This document shows, piece by piece, positions 8,982-19,071 of a stretch of DNA of 48,958 nucleotides. The position numbers and the translations under genes were made by a program. The stretch is from an uncultured Clostridia bacterium (lineage in GTDB: Bacteria > Bacillota > Clostridia > TANB77 > CAG-508). Each line of letters begins with the position of its first letter. Positions within the stretch are counted from its first letter, which is position 1. The notes beneath the pieces are model-generated. The model did not search any database. It saw only the letters and a program-made list of their open reading frames with translations, and was not told the origin of the DNA. The stretch covers positions 1 to 48,958 of the forward strand of contig CALXHG010000014.1 in NCBI GenBank assembly GCA_944388045.1. Reading direction: 5' to 3'.

Positions 8982-9010
8982 ATTATAACATATTTTTATC
9001 TTTTTTTCAA
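8982..9010 (-). promoter_or_regulatory. Promoter of the 8728 gene (cargo-type)
   Basis: TTGAAA (9005-9010), 17-bp spacer, TATAAT (8982-8987) on the minus strand. The last spacer bases, AAATATGT, are shared with the promoter at 43933-43961. Confidence 0.85.
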
Positions 9011-9049
9011 ATTGTTTACAAAAAATTCACATTTCTTAGTTTATATCTT

Positions 9050-9080
9050 AAGAAAAAAGGGGCTTTTTACAGTCCCTTTC
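9050..9080 (-). terminator. groESL terminator
   Basis: On the minus strand AAAGGGACT pairs with AGCCCCTTT (one mismatch) and is followed by TTTTCTT. It lies just after the groEL stop codon. Confidence 0.8.
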
Positions 9081-9092
9081 TAAACTATTTTA

Positions 9093-10748
<1,656 letters not shown>

Positions 10749-10774
10749 TCATTAATTCTTTAATAATATATTTT

Positions 10775-11104
<330 letters not shown>

Positions 11105-11131
11105 CTAGCACTTTATCCGCTTGACTGCTAA
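11105..11131 (-). promoter_or_regulatory. CIRCE-like operator (HrcA site) of groESL
   Basis: On the plus strand CTAGCACTT-N9-GACTGCTAA, against the consensus TTAGCACTC-N9-GAGTGCTAA: 7 of 9 and 8 of 9 matches with the exact 9-bp spacing. It lies just downstream of the -10 box, the usual position. Confidence 0.9.
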
Positions 11132-11132
11132 T

Positions 11133-11161
11133 AATATATACCCTATTTTTCCTTTTGTCAA
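11133..11161 (-). promoter_or_regulatory. Sigma-A promoter of groESL
   Basis: TTGACA (11156-11161) and TATATT (11133-11138) on the minus strand, spacer 17 bp, with the CIRCE operator directly downstream. Confidence 0.9.
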
Positions 11162-11242
11162 TATCTTTTTTTAATTTTCACAAAATATTCACATTTTTTC
11201 TTCATATTATTATATTCAAATTGCTCCGAGTTTAGAACAGAA

Positions 11243-11276
11243 AAACTAGATATCACTTTTTAGTAATATCTAGTTT
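11243..11276 (-). terminator. Terminator of the NUDIX gene
   Basis: AAACTAGATATCAC pairs with GTAATATCTAGTTT (one mismatch); on the minus strand the stem is followed by TTTTTC. It lies 4 nt beyond the stop codon of the gene at 11281. Confidence 0.9.
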
Positions 11277-11280
11277 AATT

Positions 11281-11715
11281 TTATCTTTCTTGTTCTACAC
11301 TTTTTATAAGACCATTTTTTAAGCAATATGGAATAATTTCATTTTTTAAAGTATTTGATAATAGATTTTTATCATCATTTGCTCCAAACCACATAAATTT
11401 TTCTATCTCATCAGAAATAGTTAATTCACCTTTTAACTCACCATCATATTGAAATATATTCATATGTATTTTCCTGTTTGGATCACTTGTTGCAATTTCT
11501 TCAAAATCCATTATGAATTTTATTTTTTCTTCATCAAAAAATGCCTTTTTTCCTAATTCTTCATGACATTCTCTTATTGCCGCTTCTTTAATAGTTTCTC
11601 CTTTTTCTACTTTTCCACCTATCATTTGAAAAGTTTTTTTGGAACGAGGTTTGTCTATTAATAGCTTTCCATCTTTAAAAAACATTGTTCCAACTACTTC
11701 CATTATATTTTGCAT
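11281..11715 (-). CDS. NUDIX hydrolase
   Basis: A 144-residue protein with a complete Nudix box, GGKVEKGETIKEAAIRECHE followed by ELG (residues about 33-55), fitting GX5EX7REUXEEXGU. The box holds the metal-binding glutamates used to cleave nucleoside diphosphate derivatives. The N-terminal MEVVGTMFFKDGKLLIDKPRS resembles MutT-like (8-oxo-dGTPase) members, but the substrate cannot be set from sequence. ATG 11715 follows GAAAGGAAC. It lies 73 nt downstream of pyrG on the same strand and may be cotranscribed with it; its own terminator follows directly. Confidence 0.9.
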   Translation of the reverse strand: MQNIMEVVGTMFFKDGKLLIDKPRSKKTFQMIGGKVEKGETIKEAAIRECHEELGKKAFFDEEKIKFIMDFEEIATSDPNRKIHMNIFQYDGELKGELTISDEIEKFMWFGANDDKNLLSNTLKNEIIPYCLKNGLIKSVEQER

Positions 11716-11788
11716 AGTAAGTTCCTTTCTTCATTAATGATTATCAGAATTTCCGTCCTATTGACACTTTCTTTATTTCTCAATGATA

Positions 11789-13414
11789 TCAATTGTTGTC
11801 AAAATCTCCGTCCCCACTGACAACTTTTGCTGCTCTAACAAGTCCTACAAATAATGGTGCTGGTCTATTTGGTCTTGATTTAAGTTCTGGATGGAACTGT
11901 CCTGCAATAAAATATGGATGATTTTTTAACTCTACAATTTCAACTAATTTACCATCTGGAGATGTTCCTGAACATATCAAACCTGCTTTTTCTAATCTTT
12001 CTTTATAATCATTATTATATTCAAATCTATGTCTATGTCTTTCTTGTATTTTTTCTACTCCATATAATTCTTTTGCCATTGTTCCATCTTTTAAAATACA
12101 TGGATATGCTCCTAGTCTCATTGTTCCACCTTTTTTGTCTATTTCTTTTTGGTCTTCCATTATATGTATTACAGGATTTTGTGTTGTTTCACTAAATTCT
12201 GCAGAATTTGCATCTTTTAAACCTAAAACATTTCTTGCAAATTCTACAACTGTCATCTGCATTCCTAAACAAATTCCTAAAAATGGTATATTATTTTCTC
12301 TTGCATATCTTATTGTTTCTATTTTTCCTTCTATTCCTCTATTTCCAAATCCACCTGGCACTATTATACCATCTAAGTCTGAAAGTTTTTTACTTACATT
12401 TTCTGAATTTATTGTTTCACTATCAATTAATTTTATATTTACTTTTACTTTGTTTGCAAATCCTGCGTGATGTATACTTTCTATAACTGATAGATATGAA
12501 TCTTCTAGTTTTATATATTTTCCTACAATTGCAATATTTACACTTTCATCACTAATTTCTCTTATATCATCTATCATTTTTTGCCATTCTCTATTGTCTG
12601 GTATATATTTATCTAGTCTTAGATGATTGCAAACTTCTCTTGCTAGTCCTTCTTCTTCTAACATTAATGGTACAGCATATAGATTATCTGCCGTTTTATT
12701 TTGAATTACACTTGTTTTTCTAACATTACAAAATAATGCTAGTTTTTCTCTTATATTTTCTGGAATGTCTTGTTCTGTTCTACAAACTAAAATATCTGGC
12801 ATAATTCCATAACTTTGTAATTCTTTTACAGAGTGTTGTGTTGGTTTTGATTTTATTTCATTTGAACCAAATATGTATGGTAATAATGTAACATGTATAT
12901 ATACAACATCTTCTGGATTTTTTTCTAATCCTACTTGACGTATTGCTTCTATTATTGATAGTCCTTCTATGTCTCCAACTGTTCCACCAACTTCTGTTAT
13001 TACAATATCTGTGTCTGTGTTTTCAAAACTGTATATTTTTTCTTTTATTTCATTTGTAATATGTGGAATTACTTGTACTGTTTTTCCTAAATAGTCTCCT
13101 CTTCTTTCTTTTTCGATTACTGATGAATATATTTTTCCCATAGTTACACTTGAGTTATGTGTTAAGTTTTCATCAATAAATCTTTCATAATGTCCTAAGT
13201 CTAAGTCTGTTTCTGCTCCGTCTTCTGTTACAAAAACTTCTCCATGTTCATATGGACTCATTGTTCCTGGGTCTACATTTATATATGGGTCAAATTTTTG
13301 TATTGTTACTTTATACCCTCTGTTTTTTAATAGCCTTCCTAGTGATGCTGCTGTTATTCCTTTTCCTAATCCTGATACTACTCCTCCTGTTACAAATACA
13401 TATTTTGTGTTCAT
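11789..13414 (-). CDS. pyrG: CTP synthase
   Basis: A 541-residue enzyme that aminates UTP to CTP using glutamine. The N-terminal synthetase domain starts [23 protein letters not shown] (P-loop), with [22 protein letters not shown]. The C-terminal class I glutamine amidotransferase domain has GICLGMQM (nucleophile near C382) and the FHPE His/Glu pair near the C-terminus. Length is normal. The start at 13414 has AGGAGG. In many Firmicutes pyrG is controlled by leader attenuation. The 5' region here (13415-13728) holds long AT-rich inverted repeats but no obvious attenuator with a T-run, so regulation is open. Confidence 0.99.
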   Translation of the reverse strand: MNTKYVFVTGGVVSGLGKGITAASLGRLLKNRGYKVTIQKFDPYINVDPGTMSPYEHGEVFVTEDGAETDLDLGHYERFIDENLTHNSSVTMGKIYSSVIEKERRGDYLGKTVQVIPHITNEIKEKIYSFENTDTDIVITEVGGTVGDIEGLSIIEAIRQVGLEKNPEDVVYIHVTLLPYIFGSNEIKSKPTQHSVKELQSYGIMPDILVCRTEQDIPENIREKLALFCNVRKTSVIQNKTADNLYAVPLMLEEEGLAREVCNHLRLDKYIPDNREWQKMIDDIREISDESVNIAIVGKYIKLEDSYLSVIESIHHAGFANKVKVNIKLIDSETINSENVSKKLSDLDGIIVPGGFGNRGIEGKIETIRYARENNIPFLGICLGMQMTVVEFARNVLGLKDANSAEFSETTQNPVIHIMEDQKEIDKKGGTMRLGAYPCILKDGTMAKELYGVEKIQERHRHRFEYNNDYKERLEKAGLICSGTSPDGKLVEIVELKNHPYFIAGQFHPELKSRPNRPAPLFVGLVRAAKVVSGDGDFDNN

Positions 13415-13728
13415 TTATTTTTCCTCCTATTGCCCAATTTTTGCAGAAAAGAATTTTAAATTATGTTTACATTACGTCTGTTTGAGCGAAGCTCTGTTAT
13501 TGTATAAGAAAAATTAATTTTTCTTTTGAAAATAAAATTTTTATGTTTAAAATTTAATTTTAACTTTGAATTGCGAAACCTAAAGTTTCATATTGTTTCC
13601 TATACAATAAAAAAATAGATTAAAACAAAAACTGCAAATTGGGTTTTTTTTTAATCTATCAAAATAACATAATATTATGATATCATAATTCTATTCATTT
13701 TTCAATACATTTTATTGATTTTTAGAAA
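13415..13728. other. pyrG upstream region with AT-rich inverted repeats
   Basis: About 310 bp without a gene between pyrG and the hsp20 terminator. It contains dispersed repeat copy 2 (13519-13600). The outer sequences TTGTATA and TATACAA on either side of that repeat (near 13501 and 13601) are complementary, so the whole stretch can form one long hairpin in the pyrG leader. A GTTTGAGCGAAGC block near 13486 also occurs inverted near 3278. Confidence 0.6.
13519..13600. repeat. Dispersed AT-rich repeat, copy 2
   Basis: The second copy of the repeat at 2497-2580, in the same orientation relative to the minus-strand genes. Here TTGTATA/TATACAA arms bracket it, so it forms the body of a long hairpin in the pyrG leader. 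It includes a local GAAAC/GTTTC stem. Confidence 0.7.
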
Positions 13729-13758
13729 AAAAGATGCTCTTTGTGAGCATCTTTTTTT
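13729..13758 (-). terminator. hsp20 terminator
   Basis: A perfect 10-bp stem AAAGATGCTC / GAGCATCTTT with a 5-nt loop and T-runs on both strands. It directly adjoins the hsp20 stop codon. Confidence 0.95.
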
Positions 13759-14178
13759 CTATTCTCCAATTGGAATATATTTCTTTTCTTCAACTTTCTT
13801 TTCTGGCTCTTTTGGAAATTCTACTGTTAAGATACCGTTTTTGAAGTTTGCTTTTATGTCTTCTTCTCTTACATTGTCTCCTACATAATAACTTCTTGAA
13901 CACATTCCAGAGAATCTTTCTCTTTTTAGATATTTAGCATGTTTGTCTTCTTTTTCTTCATTTTTTTCTGCTGATATTGTTAAATATCCTTCATGTAGTT
14001 CTATTTTTATATCTTCTTTGTCATATCCTGGTACATCAATTTCCAATAAGTATTTTCCATCTTTTTCTTTTAAGTCTGTTCTCATTATTTTGTTTTCTTT
14101 TTCTCCAAAGAATGGATCTGCGAAAACATCATCAAAAATATCAAATCCATTATAATTTTTTCTTGGTACTAACATCAT
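13759..14178 (-). CDS. Hsp20/alpha-crystallin small heat shock protein
   Basis: A 139-residue ATP-independent holdase. The alpha-crystallin domain runs from about residue 33 (MRTDLKEKDGKYLLEIDVPGYDKEDI) to FKNGILTVEFPK near 120. It ends with an IPIG motif of the I-X-I type used for oligomer contacts. The N-terminal arm is short, with the FDDVFADPFF motif. The start at 14178 (ATG, then a second ATG) follows AAGGAGG. A CIRCE-like operator overlaps its promoter -35 region, suggesting HrcA control together with groESL. Confidence 0.97.
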   Translation of the reverse strand: MMLVPRKNYNGFDIFDDVFADPFFGEKENKIMRTDLKEKDGKYLLEIDVPGYDKEDIKIELHEGYLTISAEKNEEKEDKHAKYLKRERFSGMCSRSYYVGDNVREEDIKANFKNGILTVEFPKEPEKKVEEKKYIPIGE

Positions 14179-14270
14179 AATACATTACCTCCTTATAATT
14201 TTATGTGTTGACACCTTGTTGCTATTTTTATTTGGAATTAATCTTTTGATTAATTTCTTTTTACATGCTA

Positions 14271-14299
14271 ATTATACATCCTATTTTTAGCACCGTCAA
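14271..14299 (-). promoter_or_regulatory. Sigma-A promoter of hsp20
   Basis: TTGACG (14294-14299) and TATAAT (14271-14276) on the minus strand with a 17-bp spacer. The -35 box lies inside the CIRCE-like operator. Confidence 0.85.
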
Positions 14300-14313
14300 T
14301 AGTTAGTTGCTAA
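14287..14313 (-). promoter_or_regulatory. CIRCE-like operator of hsp20
   Basis: TTAGCACCG-N9-AGTTGCTAA on the plus strand. This matches 7 of 9 and 6 of 9 positions of the CIRCE arms with exact spacing; the outer TTAGCA and TGCTAA are perfect. It is weaker than the groESL copy, but its position over the -35 box makes it plausible. Confidence 0.75.
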
Positions 14314-14446
14314 AATTCACAAAATTTTCACATTTCTTTTGAATCCCTTTAAAATTGTGTTAAAATTTGAAATTTTGCTTGACTTTTGCAAACAATTGTT
14401 TTAAAGTATGTATGAAGTTTGCTGAGATTGGAAGTGATTTTTATTT

Positions 14447-15307
14447 ATGAAAAATGAACTTATAAAAACAGAAATAATAGTAAAGGATACACCTATAAGT
14501 GTTATTAGAACTGATAAAACAGATTTTATATCATTAACTGATTTAGCTAAATATCAAAATTCAAGTGATCCATCTTTTACCGTAAAAAACTGGTTAAGAA
14601 GAGTTAGTACAATTGATTATATAGGACTTTGGGAACAATTACATAATTCTAGTTTTAATTTGGTCGAATTCGACCAAATTAAAACTGAATATGGAAAAAA
14701 TTCTTTCGCTATGTCTCCTACACAATGGATAAAAAGAACAAATAGTATTGGAATTATTGCAAAAGGTGGTAGATATAGCATTGGAACATTTGCACACCCA
14801 GATATTGCTTTTGAGTTTGCCAGCTGGTTAAGTCCAGAATTTAAGTTATACTTAATAACTGAATTTGAAAGATTAAAAATTAATGAATCATACCAAAATA
14901 AAATTGAATGGTCTGTAAAAAGAGAATTATCTAAAACTAATTATATTATTCACACAGATAGTATAAAAGAATTAATTGTCCCAACATTAACTGAAAAACA
15001 AAAACAATATGTATATGCAAATGAGGCTGATGTTTTAAATGTTGCTTTATTTGGAATGACAGCAAAAGAATAGAGAGATAACAATCCTAATTTAGATGGA
15101 AATATTCGAGATTATACAGATATTTTGCATTTAGTTGTTTTAGCAAATCTCGAAAATTTAAATGCTGAAATGATAACAAGTGGAATTTCTCAAAGTGAAA
15201 GAATTGTAAAATTGAATAATACGGCAAAAAAACAGTTAGAACTATTGAAAAATAATAGTAGTGTTCGTAGACTAGAAAAAATGGACGAGAAATTAAAATT
15301 AGAGTAA
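14447..15307 (+). pseudogene. KilA-N domain protein interrupted by an in-frame TAG
   Basis: The first 208 codons encode a KilA-N-type protein: SLTDLAKYQNSSDPSFTVKNWLR, then GRYSIGTFAHPDIAFEFASWL, then the helical NEADVLNVALFGMTAKE. These proteins are common in phages and accessory DNA and probably bind DNA. A TAG at 15071-15073 then stops translation, but the same frame continues with RDNNPNLDGNIRDYTDILHLV and NLENLNAEMITSGISQSER to a TAA at 15307. Homologs read KEWRDxNP here, so TAG replaces the Trp codon TGG through one G-to-A change. A promoter TTGACT-17-TAAAGT lies about 55 nt upstream. It sits just outside the tandem element region. Confidence 0.85.
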
Positions 15308-15329
15308 AACGGCATACATACATATTATT

Positions 15330-15361
15330 AAGGAAGTAAGCTGACAATAACTTACTTCCTT
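15330..15361 (+). terminator. Hairpin after the KilA-N gene
   Basis: A perfect 11-bp stem AAGGAAGTAAG / CTTACTTCCTT with a 10-nt loop, 22 nt after the second stop codon. The T-run is poor, but the position fits the end of the full-length gene, not the premature stop. Confidence 0.7.
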
Positions 15362-15503
15362 GAGTATTTATGGTTTTACTTTTGTTTTTAGTAAACTATG
15401 ATAAGTAGTTACAAAAAAAGACAGATACTGATATAACACCATTTTTACCGACCCAAAACTTGCCACCCTCCTTTTCGAGTCCCACTTTTCTTAAATATTT
15501 TTT

Positions 15504-15530
15504 AAGACGTAGTTAAACTACGTCTTTTCT
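15504..15530. terminator. Terminator-like hairpin at the left edge of the element region
   Basis: AAGACGTAGTT and AACTACGTCTT pair around a very short loop, followed by TTCT. It directly precedes the TGGTGCC repeat at 15531. No gene reads into it within 200 bp; the 15362-15503 stretch holds nothing I recognise. Confidence 0.65.
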
Positions 15531-15636
15531 TGGTGCCATTGAAGTAGTTATTTACAACCTTTTTGGCTCCCATAACGATTGATACAAATATCAATCAATT
15601 TACTAAAGTATATCATATTTTTAATAAATTGCAATA
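15531..15636. repeat. Element-end repeat R1 (putative att site of the distal unit)
   Basis: About 106 bp, nearly identical to 18884-18987. It starts TGGTGCCATTG, which resembles the tRNA-Leu 3' end at 24503 (TGGTGCCGTTG) in the same orientation. It then contains AAGTAGTTATTTACAAC, a GGCTC block, and a perfect palindrome GATTGATA-caaa-TATCAATC (15577-15596). The similarity to a tRNA 3' end and its repetition at unit boundaries support an attachment site (inference). Confidence 0.75.
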
Positions 15637-15659
15637 ATTAAGCAGAAAAATTTTTTAGC

Positions 15660-15690
15660 CAAAAAAAGAAACCTCTTTCGAGGAAAAGAA
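15660..15690 (-). terminator. Terminator of the 15714 cargo gene
   Basis: CCTC-tttc-GAGG stem; on the minus strand it is followed by TTTCTTTTTTT. The counterpart at 19005-19035 has the same layout, with arms extended to CCCTC/GAGGG. Confidence 0.75.
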
Positions 15691-15713
15691 ATCGTTTTCT
15701 TTTTAGATTAGGT

Positions 15714-16097
15714 TCAGATAACTTCGTCTTTATAATGCAAGGGTATAAACTGACCAAACCTGGTTTTGACAACAAATTCAACATCATTGCATTCCATAGA
15801 GGAAATAATAATTCTGAAATTGTCGTCATTTCCATAGGTCTCCTTAACCTGTTCGATGGTCATCTTTTCTCCCTTATAATACCAGCCAGAGATGTTCTTT
15901 CTATGGCCTATAAGAATTTCTCCGTCTAAGACTGTCTCAGTTCTGTCAAAGAAACGGAACCCAATACAGTTTTCAGAAATTGAAACCTTACTCACATCCC
16001 GCTCGGAAATTTCGCTGAACGATGAATTTGGTTTAAAAGCCTTGCTGATGCTGAAAAGGATACCAGGGTACAGATACTCAACATAGTGCTTCAACAT
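15714..16097 (-). CDS. Cargo gene: 127-aa protein of foreign composition, unknown function
   Basis: Begins MLKHYVEYLYPGILFSISKAF after AGGAGG and ends HYKDEVI. Base and codon use are much richer in G and C than the neighbours. The protein is soluble, with no signal peptide. It has a beta-rich look (IGFRFFDRTETVLDGEILIGH, FRIIISSMECNDVEFVV) and contains GWYYKGEKMTIEQVKETYG. It occupies the same slot, between the R repeat with terminator and the 107-aa gene, that a quite different 263-aa protein fills in the second unit. Its promoter (16198-16226) is almost the same as that of the 263-aa gene. I recognise no family; an accessory or phage-interaction role is possible but not shown. Confidence 0.75.
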   Translation of the reverse strand: MLKHYVEYLYPGILFSISKAFKPNSSFSEISERDVSKVSISENCIGFRFFDRTETVLDGEILIGHRKNISGWYYKGEKMTIEQVKETYGNDDNFRIIISSMECNDVEFVVKTRFGQFIPLHYKDEVI

Positions 16098-16197
16098 AGT
16101 AGTCCTCCTAATCTTTTAGTTCATCATCAAAATTTCGATAATGTTTACTAAAATGGTACATTTGTTATAATTCGCTATACCTACGAATATTAACTAC

Positions 16198-16226
16198 ATT
16201 ATACAACAATTTTACATAAATTGCAA
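16198..16226 (-). promoter_or_regulatory. Cargo promoter of the 15714 gene
   Basis: TTGCAA (16221-16226), 17-bp spacer TTTATGTAAAATTGTTG, TATAAT (16198-16203) on the minus strand. The spacer differs at one base from that of the promoter at 19939-19967. Confidence 0.9.
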
Positions 16227-16262
16227 ATTTAAGAAATTTGAGATATGATGTACCCAGCAATA

Positions 16263-16586
16263 TTAAATAAAAAGTTTCTTACTAATTTCAAAATTTATAC
16301 AATTAAACAAATATACCGAAATTTTATTTCTTTCAGTTTGTTTCATTTCCATAATTTTAGACATTGTAAACATTACAAGTTTATACTTTGCAAAATTTAT
16401 TAGAGTAGTTCTATATTCTTCATCAATTTCTTTTAGTATAGTATCAAATTTCTCATACATTTCTGTTTTATCATATAGAATATTAGTCCAACTACTAGTA
16501 GATAGACATATTCCAAGTCTTAATTTATCTTTTATATCCATATCTTTGATTATATTTATTACATTTTCAACTTTATTTTCTTCCAT
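16263..16586 (-). CDS. Conserved 107-aa mobilization-linked protein (copy in distal unit)
   Basis: A 107-residue, all-helical-looking protein starting MEENKVENVINIIKDMDIKDKLRLGICLSTSSWT. It is about 80% identical by eye to the protein at 20006. The ATG at 16586 follows AAAGGAG and lies 14 nt after the relaxase stop codon, so the two are translationally coupled or nearly so. The constant pairing with the MobV relaxase suggests an accessory mobilization or replication-control role (inference). Cysteine is almost absent, and Lys, Ile and Met are common. It is intact although its relaxase partner here is truncated. Confidence 0.75.
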   Translation of the reverse strand: MEENKVENVINIIKDMDIKDKLRLGICLSTSSWTNILYDKTEMYEKFDTILKEIDEEYRTTLINFAKYKLVMFTMSKIMEMKQTERNKISVYLFNCINFEISKKLFI

Positions 16587-16600
16587 AATATTTTACTCCT

Positions 16601-17414
16601 TTACTTTAATTCAAAATTATTTTTCTTTTTATTTTTTGCTTGTTCTAGATTTTCTTTCGGTTTTATTTTTCTAGCAATATTATTTGAAATTTCATTTTCA
16701 TCATCAGTAAATATACCTTTTTTGTATAAATCATCACTTACTATTTTATAGTTTTCATCTTTATCATAGCATATTCGCTTATGAAAATATCCCATAATTC
16801 TATACCAGAAGTTTTTAAATTTCTGCAATTCTTGTTTTATTTTTTCTTTTTCATCTTGTAATTTACCAATAAGCTTATCTTTAGCAGACAAATCTTTTTT
16901 CAATTTATCAATTTCTTCAGTTTTTAACTCTAATTGATATTTTAGTGAAGAATTTTCTTTTGTTATTTCAAAAGAACTATGTTCAAAATCTTTAATAGCC
17001 ATATTTAAGTCATTTACACTTCTAACTGTTTTAGTAATATCTTTTACATCTTTTGTAAAATTTTTGATTTTTTCAACATCCTCGTTTGAAATAAGATTAT
17101 TATTTTTATTAAGTTTAGATGGTTTTAGTTTATCTAATATTGAATTTATATCTTTACTGCTATTGTCTAATTTTTCTGTTTGATTATTTGCCTCAGCAAG
17201 TTTTTGTGCGTTCTTGTCCAACTGTTTCTTAATTTTTTTATAATTACTCATATCTTTTACATTTATATCTTGATTTCTACCTTTTTGTTTTTCTTTTAGT
17301 CTAGTATCAACTTCATAAAACTTATTATATGACTTAATACAAGCATTTCTCATTTTGTCTTGTATTTCAGTTAATGAGGTTTTAGTAAATAGCTTGCTTT
17401 TTCCAACTTGTTTT
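16601..17414 (-). pseudogene. MobV relaxase fragment (C-terminal part only)
   Basis: The C-terminal half of the relaxase encoded intact at 20344-21729. The similarity begins abruptly near 17414, within KSKLFTKTLLTEIQDKMRNACIK, so the catalytic N-terminal half with the HFDETSPHMH motif is missing. An open frame from 17353 could give about 250 residues of coiled coil. The stretch from about 16981 to 17353 is base-for-base identical to 20721-21093, whereas 16601-16980 shows several percent difference from its counterpart, so the match is mosaic. The fragment cannot nick DNA but could still express the 107-aa protein behind it. Confidence 0.88.
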
Positions 17415-17530
17415 TGTATGTATCAAGTGAATGTAGGCATTTTTTATATTTTTACTTAAATAATTGAAAAAAAATAATTAAGATGATAGAATAAATTTAA
17501 TAAAAGATACAAAAAATTGGAGGTGAAAAA

Positions 17531-18214
17531 ATGAGCAATTTACTTACAAAAAGAAAAAAAAGAAGAATGCAAAAAAATGAAAATGATAAAATTTTAAGTC
17601 AAAAAACATATAACGCTTTATTTGGTATAGTAGTATTATATGGCTTAATATTAAATTACTTATTATGTGCATATGGAGTAGAATTTGCTATGTCTATAAA
17701 TCCTGTAATACTTATTATATCTTATTTGATTCTTGGTTTTTTAGGTATTATACTATCAATAGTCTCAAAAAAAGCAATAGTAAGTTTTATTGGTTATAAT
17801 TTGTTAGTAGTTCCTAGTGGATTGGTATTATCATTAGTACTACAAGAATATGGTGGAATAGATACACTTGTTGTTAAACAAGCATTTTTATATACTTCAA
17901 TAATAACAGGAGTAATGATAACATCAGGAGTTTTATTTCCGAGTTTTTTTGCAAAAATAGGAAGAATATTATTTGTTGCTTTGTTTGGACTATTTATTAC
18001 AGAAATTATTATGCTTATATTTAACATAGATAATATTCTTGTTTCATGGATTGGCGCTATAATATATAGTTTATATATAGGATATGATATATATAAATCT
18101 CAAAAATTTAAAAGAACAGCTGATAATGCTGTAGATTGTGCTGTAGATATATACTTGGACATTATTGGATTATTCTTATATATTTTAGATATATTTGGAG
18201 AAGCAAATGATTAA
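17531..18214 (+). CDS. Bax inhibitor-1-like membrane protein
   Basis: A 227-residue, very hydrophobic protein with about seven membrane segments after a basic N-terminus (KRKKRRMQK). The C-terminal stretch AVDCAVDIYLDIIGLFLYILDIFG and the mid-protein YSLYIGYDI segment are typical of the BI-1/YccA (UPF0005) family, whose members are proposed calcium-leak channels or modulators of membrane proteolysis. ATG 17531 follows GGAGGTG. A promoter TTGAAA-17-TAGAAT lies upstream. It is on the plus strand inside the distal mobile unit, opposite to the mobilization genes, so it may be cargo. Assignment rests on the C-terminal signature and topology. Confidence 0.7.
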   Translation: MSNLLTKRKKRRMQKNENDKILSQKTYNALFGIVVLYGLILNYLLCAYGVEFAMSINPVILIISYLILGFLGIILSIVSKKAIVSFIGYNLLVVPSGLVLSLVLQEYGGIDTLVVKQAFLYTSIITGVMITSGVLFPSFFAKIGRILFVALFGLFITEIIMLIFNIDNILVSWIGAIIYSLYIGYDIYKSQKFKRTADNAVDCAVDIYLDIIGLFLYILDIFGEAND

Positions 18215-18301
18215 AAGCAATAAAAATTGTTTAACTTAAAAGTATATACAAAAATTTTAATTTAATATATAATTAATTATAGAAATTGAGGAGTGAATAA
18301 T

Positions 18302-18727
18302 ATGAATGTAACAAAGATGGATTATGAGATGGAAAAATTTAATGAAGAAAATGTTGAACTTATGCTTAAAAATTTAGGACTTAATACGGATAATTATTTT
18401 ATAACTATGACGAAACCAAGCTTATTAAATGTAGCACTTATAGGTACTCTTGCAGAATTTGCTAATAGATATTGTATACTTTGTTTTTCTGAAACAGAAT
18501 TAAACTTAATTATGTTGTCTAGAATTAATAGCAAAAAAGTAACAGAATTAATAAGAATTGATCGTAACGAAATTAACAAGATAAAACTTTCAGATATACT
18601 AATCTCTCATATGCTTAATATAACTGTAAGTGAATCTAATATGAAATTTCAAGTATTTAAAAAAGTAGCTAAATTTACAAAATTGAAAAGTTCAATTGAA
18701 TTATTTAAAAATTTATATAATTTATAG
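18302..18727 (+). CDS. PH-like domain protein, unknown function
   Basis: A 141-residue soluble protein. ATG 18302 is chosen because GAGGAG lies eight bases upstream; a GTG at 18293 overlaps that site. The middle (YCILCFSETELNLIMLSRINSKKVTELIRIDRNEINKIKLSD) and the end (FQVFKKVAKFTKLKSSIELFKNLYNL) have the strand-helix pattern of small bacterial PH-like (YokE-type) domains. The family call is tentative. It follows the BI-1-like gene by 87 nt and ends in a strong terminator, so the pair may form a short plus-strand operon within the distal unit. TAG is its stop codon. Confidence 0.55.
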   Translation: MNVTKMDYEMEKFNEENVELMLKNLGLNTDNYFITMTKPSLLNVALIGTLAEFANRYCILCFSETELNLIMLSRINSKKVTELIRIDRNEINKIKLSDILISHMLNITVSESNMKFQVFKKVAKFTKLKSSIELFKNLYNL

Positions 18728-18769
18728 AAATACTATAATAATAAAAAAGTAGATATATTAACACTAATA

Positions 18770-18793
18770 AACGGAGAGAATCTTCTCTCCGTT
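18770..18793 (+). terminator. Terminator after the 18302 gene
   Basis: A perfect 11-bp stem AACGGAGAGAA / TTCTCTCCGTT with a 2-nt TC loop, followed by ATCTTTATA. It probably acts as a bend or terminator for the plus-strand pair. Confidence 0.8.
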
Positions 18794-18883
18794 ATCTTTA
18801 TACTACAAAATAATCTATCTTATACTTCTCCACATGTCAAAATAATATTCTTAAAAATCAATTAGCCTTATCAAACTAATTTG

Positions 18884-18987
18884 TGGTGCCAACGAAGTAG
18901 TTATTTACAACTTTTGGCTCTCTTGACGATTGATACAAATATCAATCAATTTAGTAAAGTATATCATATTTTTAATAAATTGCAATA
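18884..18987. repeat. Element-end repeat R2 (putative att junction between the units)
   Basis: The second copy of the repeat at 15531-15636, starting TGGTGCCAACG and containing the perfect GATTGATA-caaa-TATCAATC palindrome (18928-18947). It lies exactly where the distal unit would end and the tRNA-proximal unit begin. The plus-strand orientation matches the tRNA-Leu 3' end at 24503, as expected for nested insertions at one site. Confidence 0.75.
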
Positions 18988-19004
18988 GATACATAAAAAA
19001 TTTT

Positions 19005-19035
19005 TTAATAAAAAAGAACCCTCTTCCGAGGGAAA
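19005..19035 (-). terminator. Terminator of the 19072 cargo gene
   Basis: CCCTC-ttcc-GAGGG stem; on the minus strand it is followed by TTCTTTTTT. It has the same position relative to repeat R as the terminator at 15660. Confidence 0.85.
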
Positions 19036-19071
19036 GAAATATTTTAAAAATATTTACTTTTACTGTAGGAA

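Noticed and set aside
15071..15073. TAG recoded as an amino acid in this organism
   Set aside because: TAG is the natural stop of several intact genes here (hsp20 and the 18302 gene among them), so the TAG in the KilA-N gene is better explained as a mutation.
15308..15713. Hidden gene in the left edge of the element region
   Set aside because: Only hairpins and the R1 repeat are present; no open frame with a ribosome binding site.
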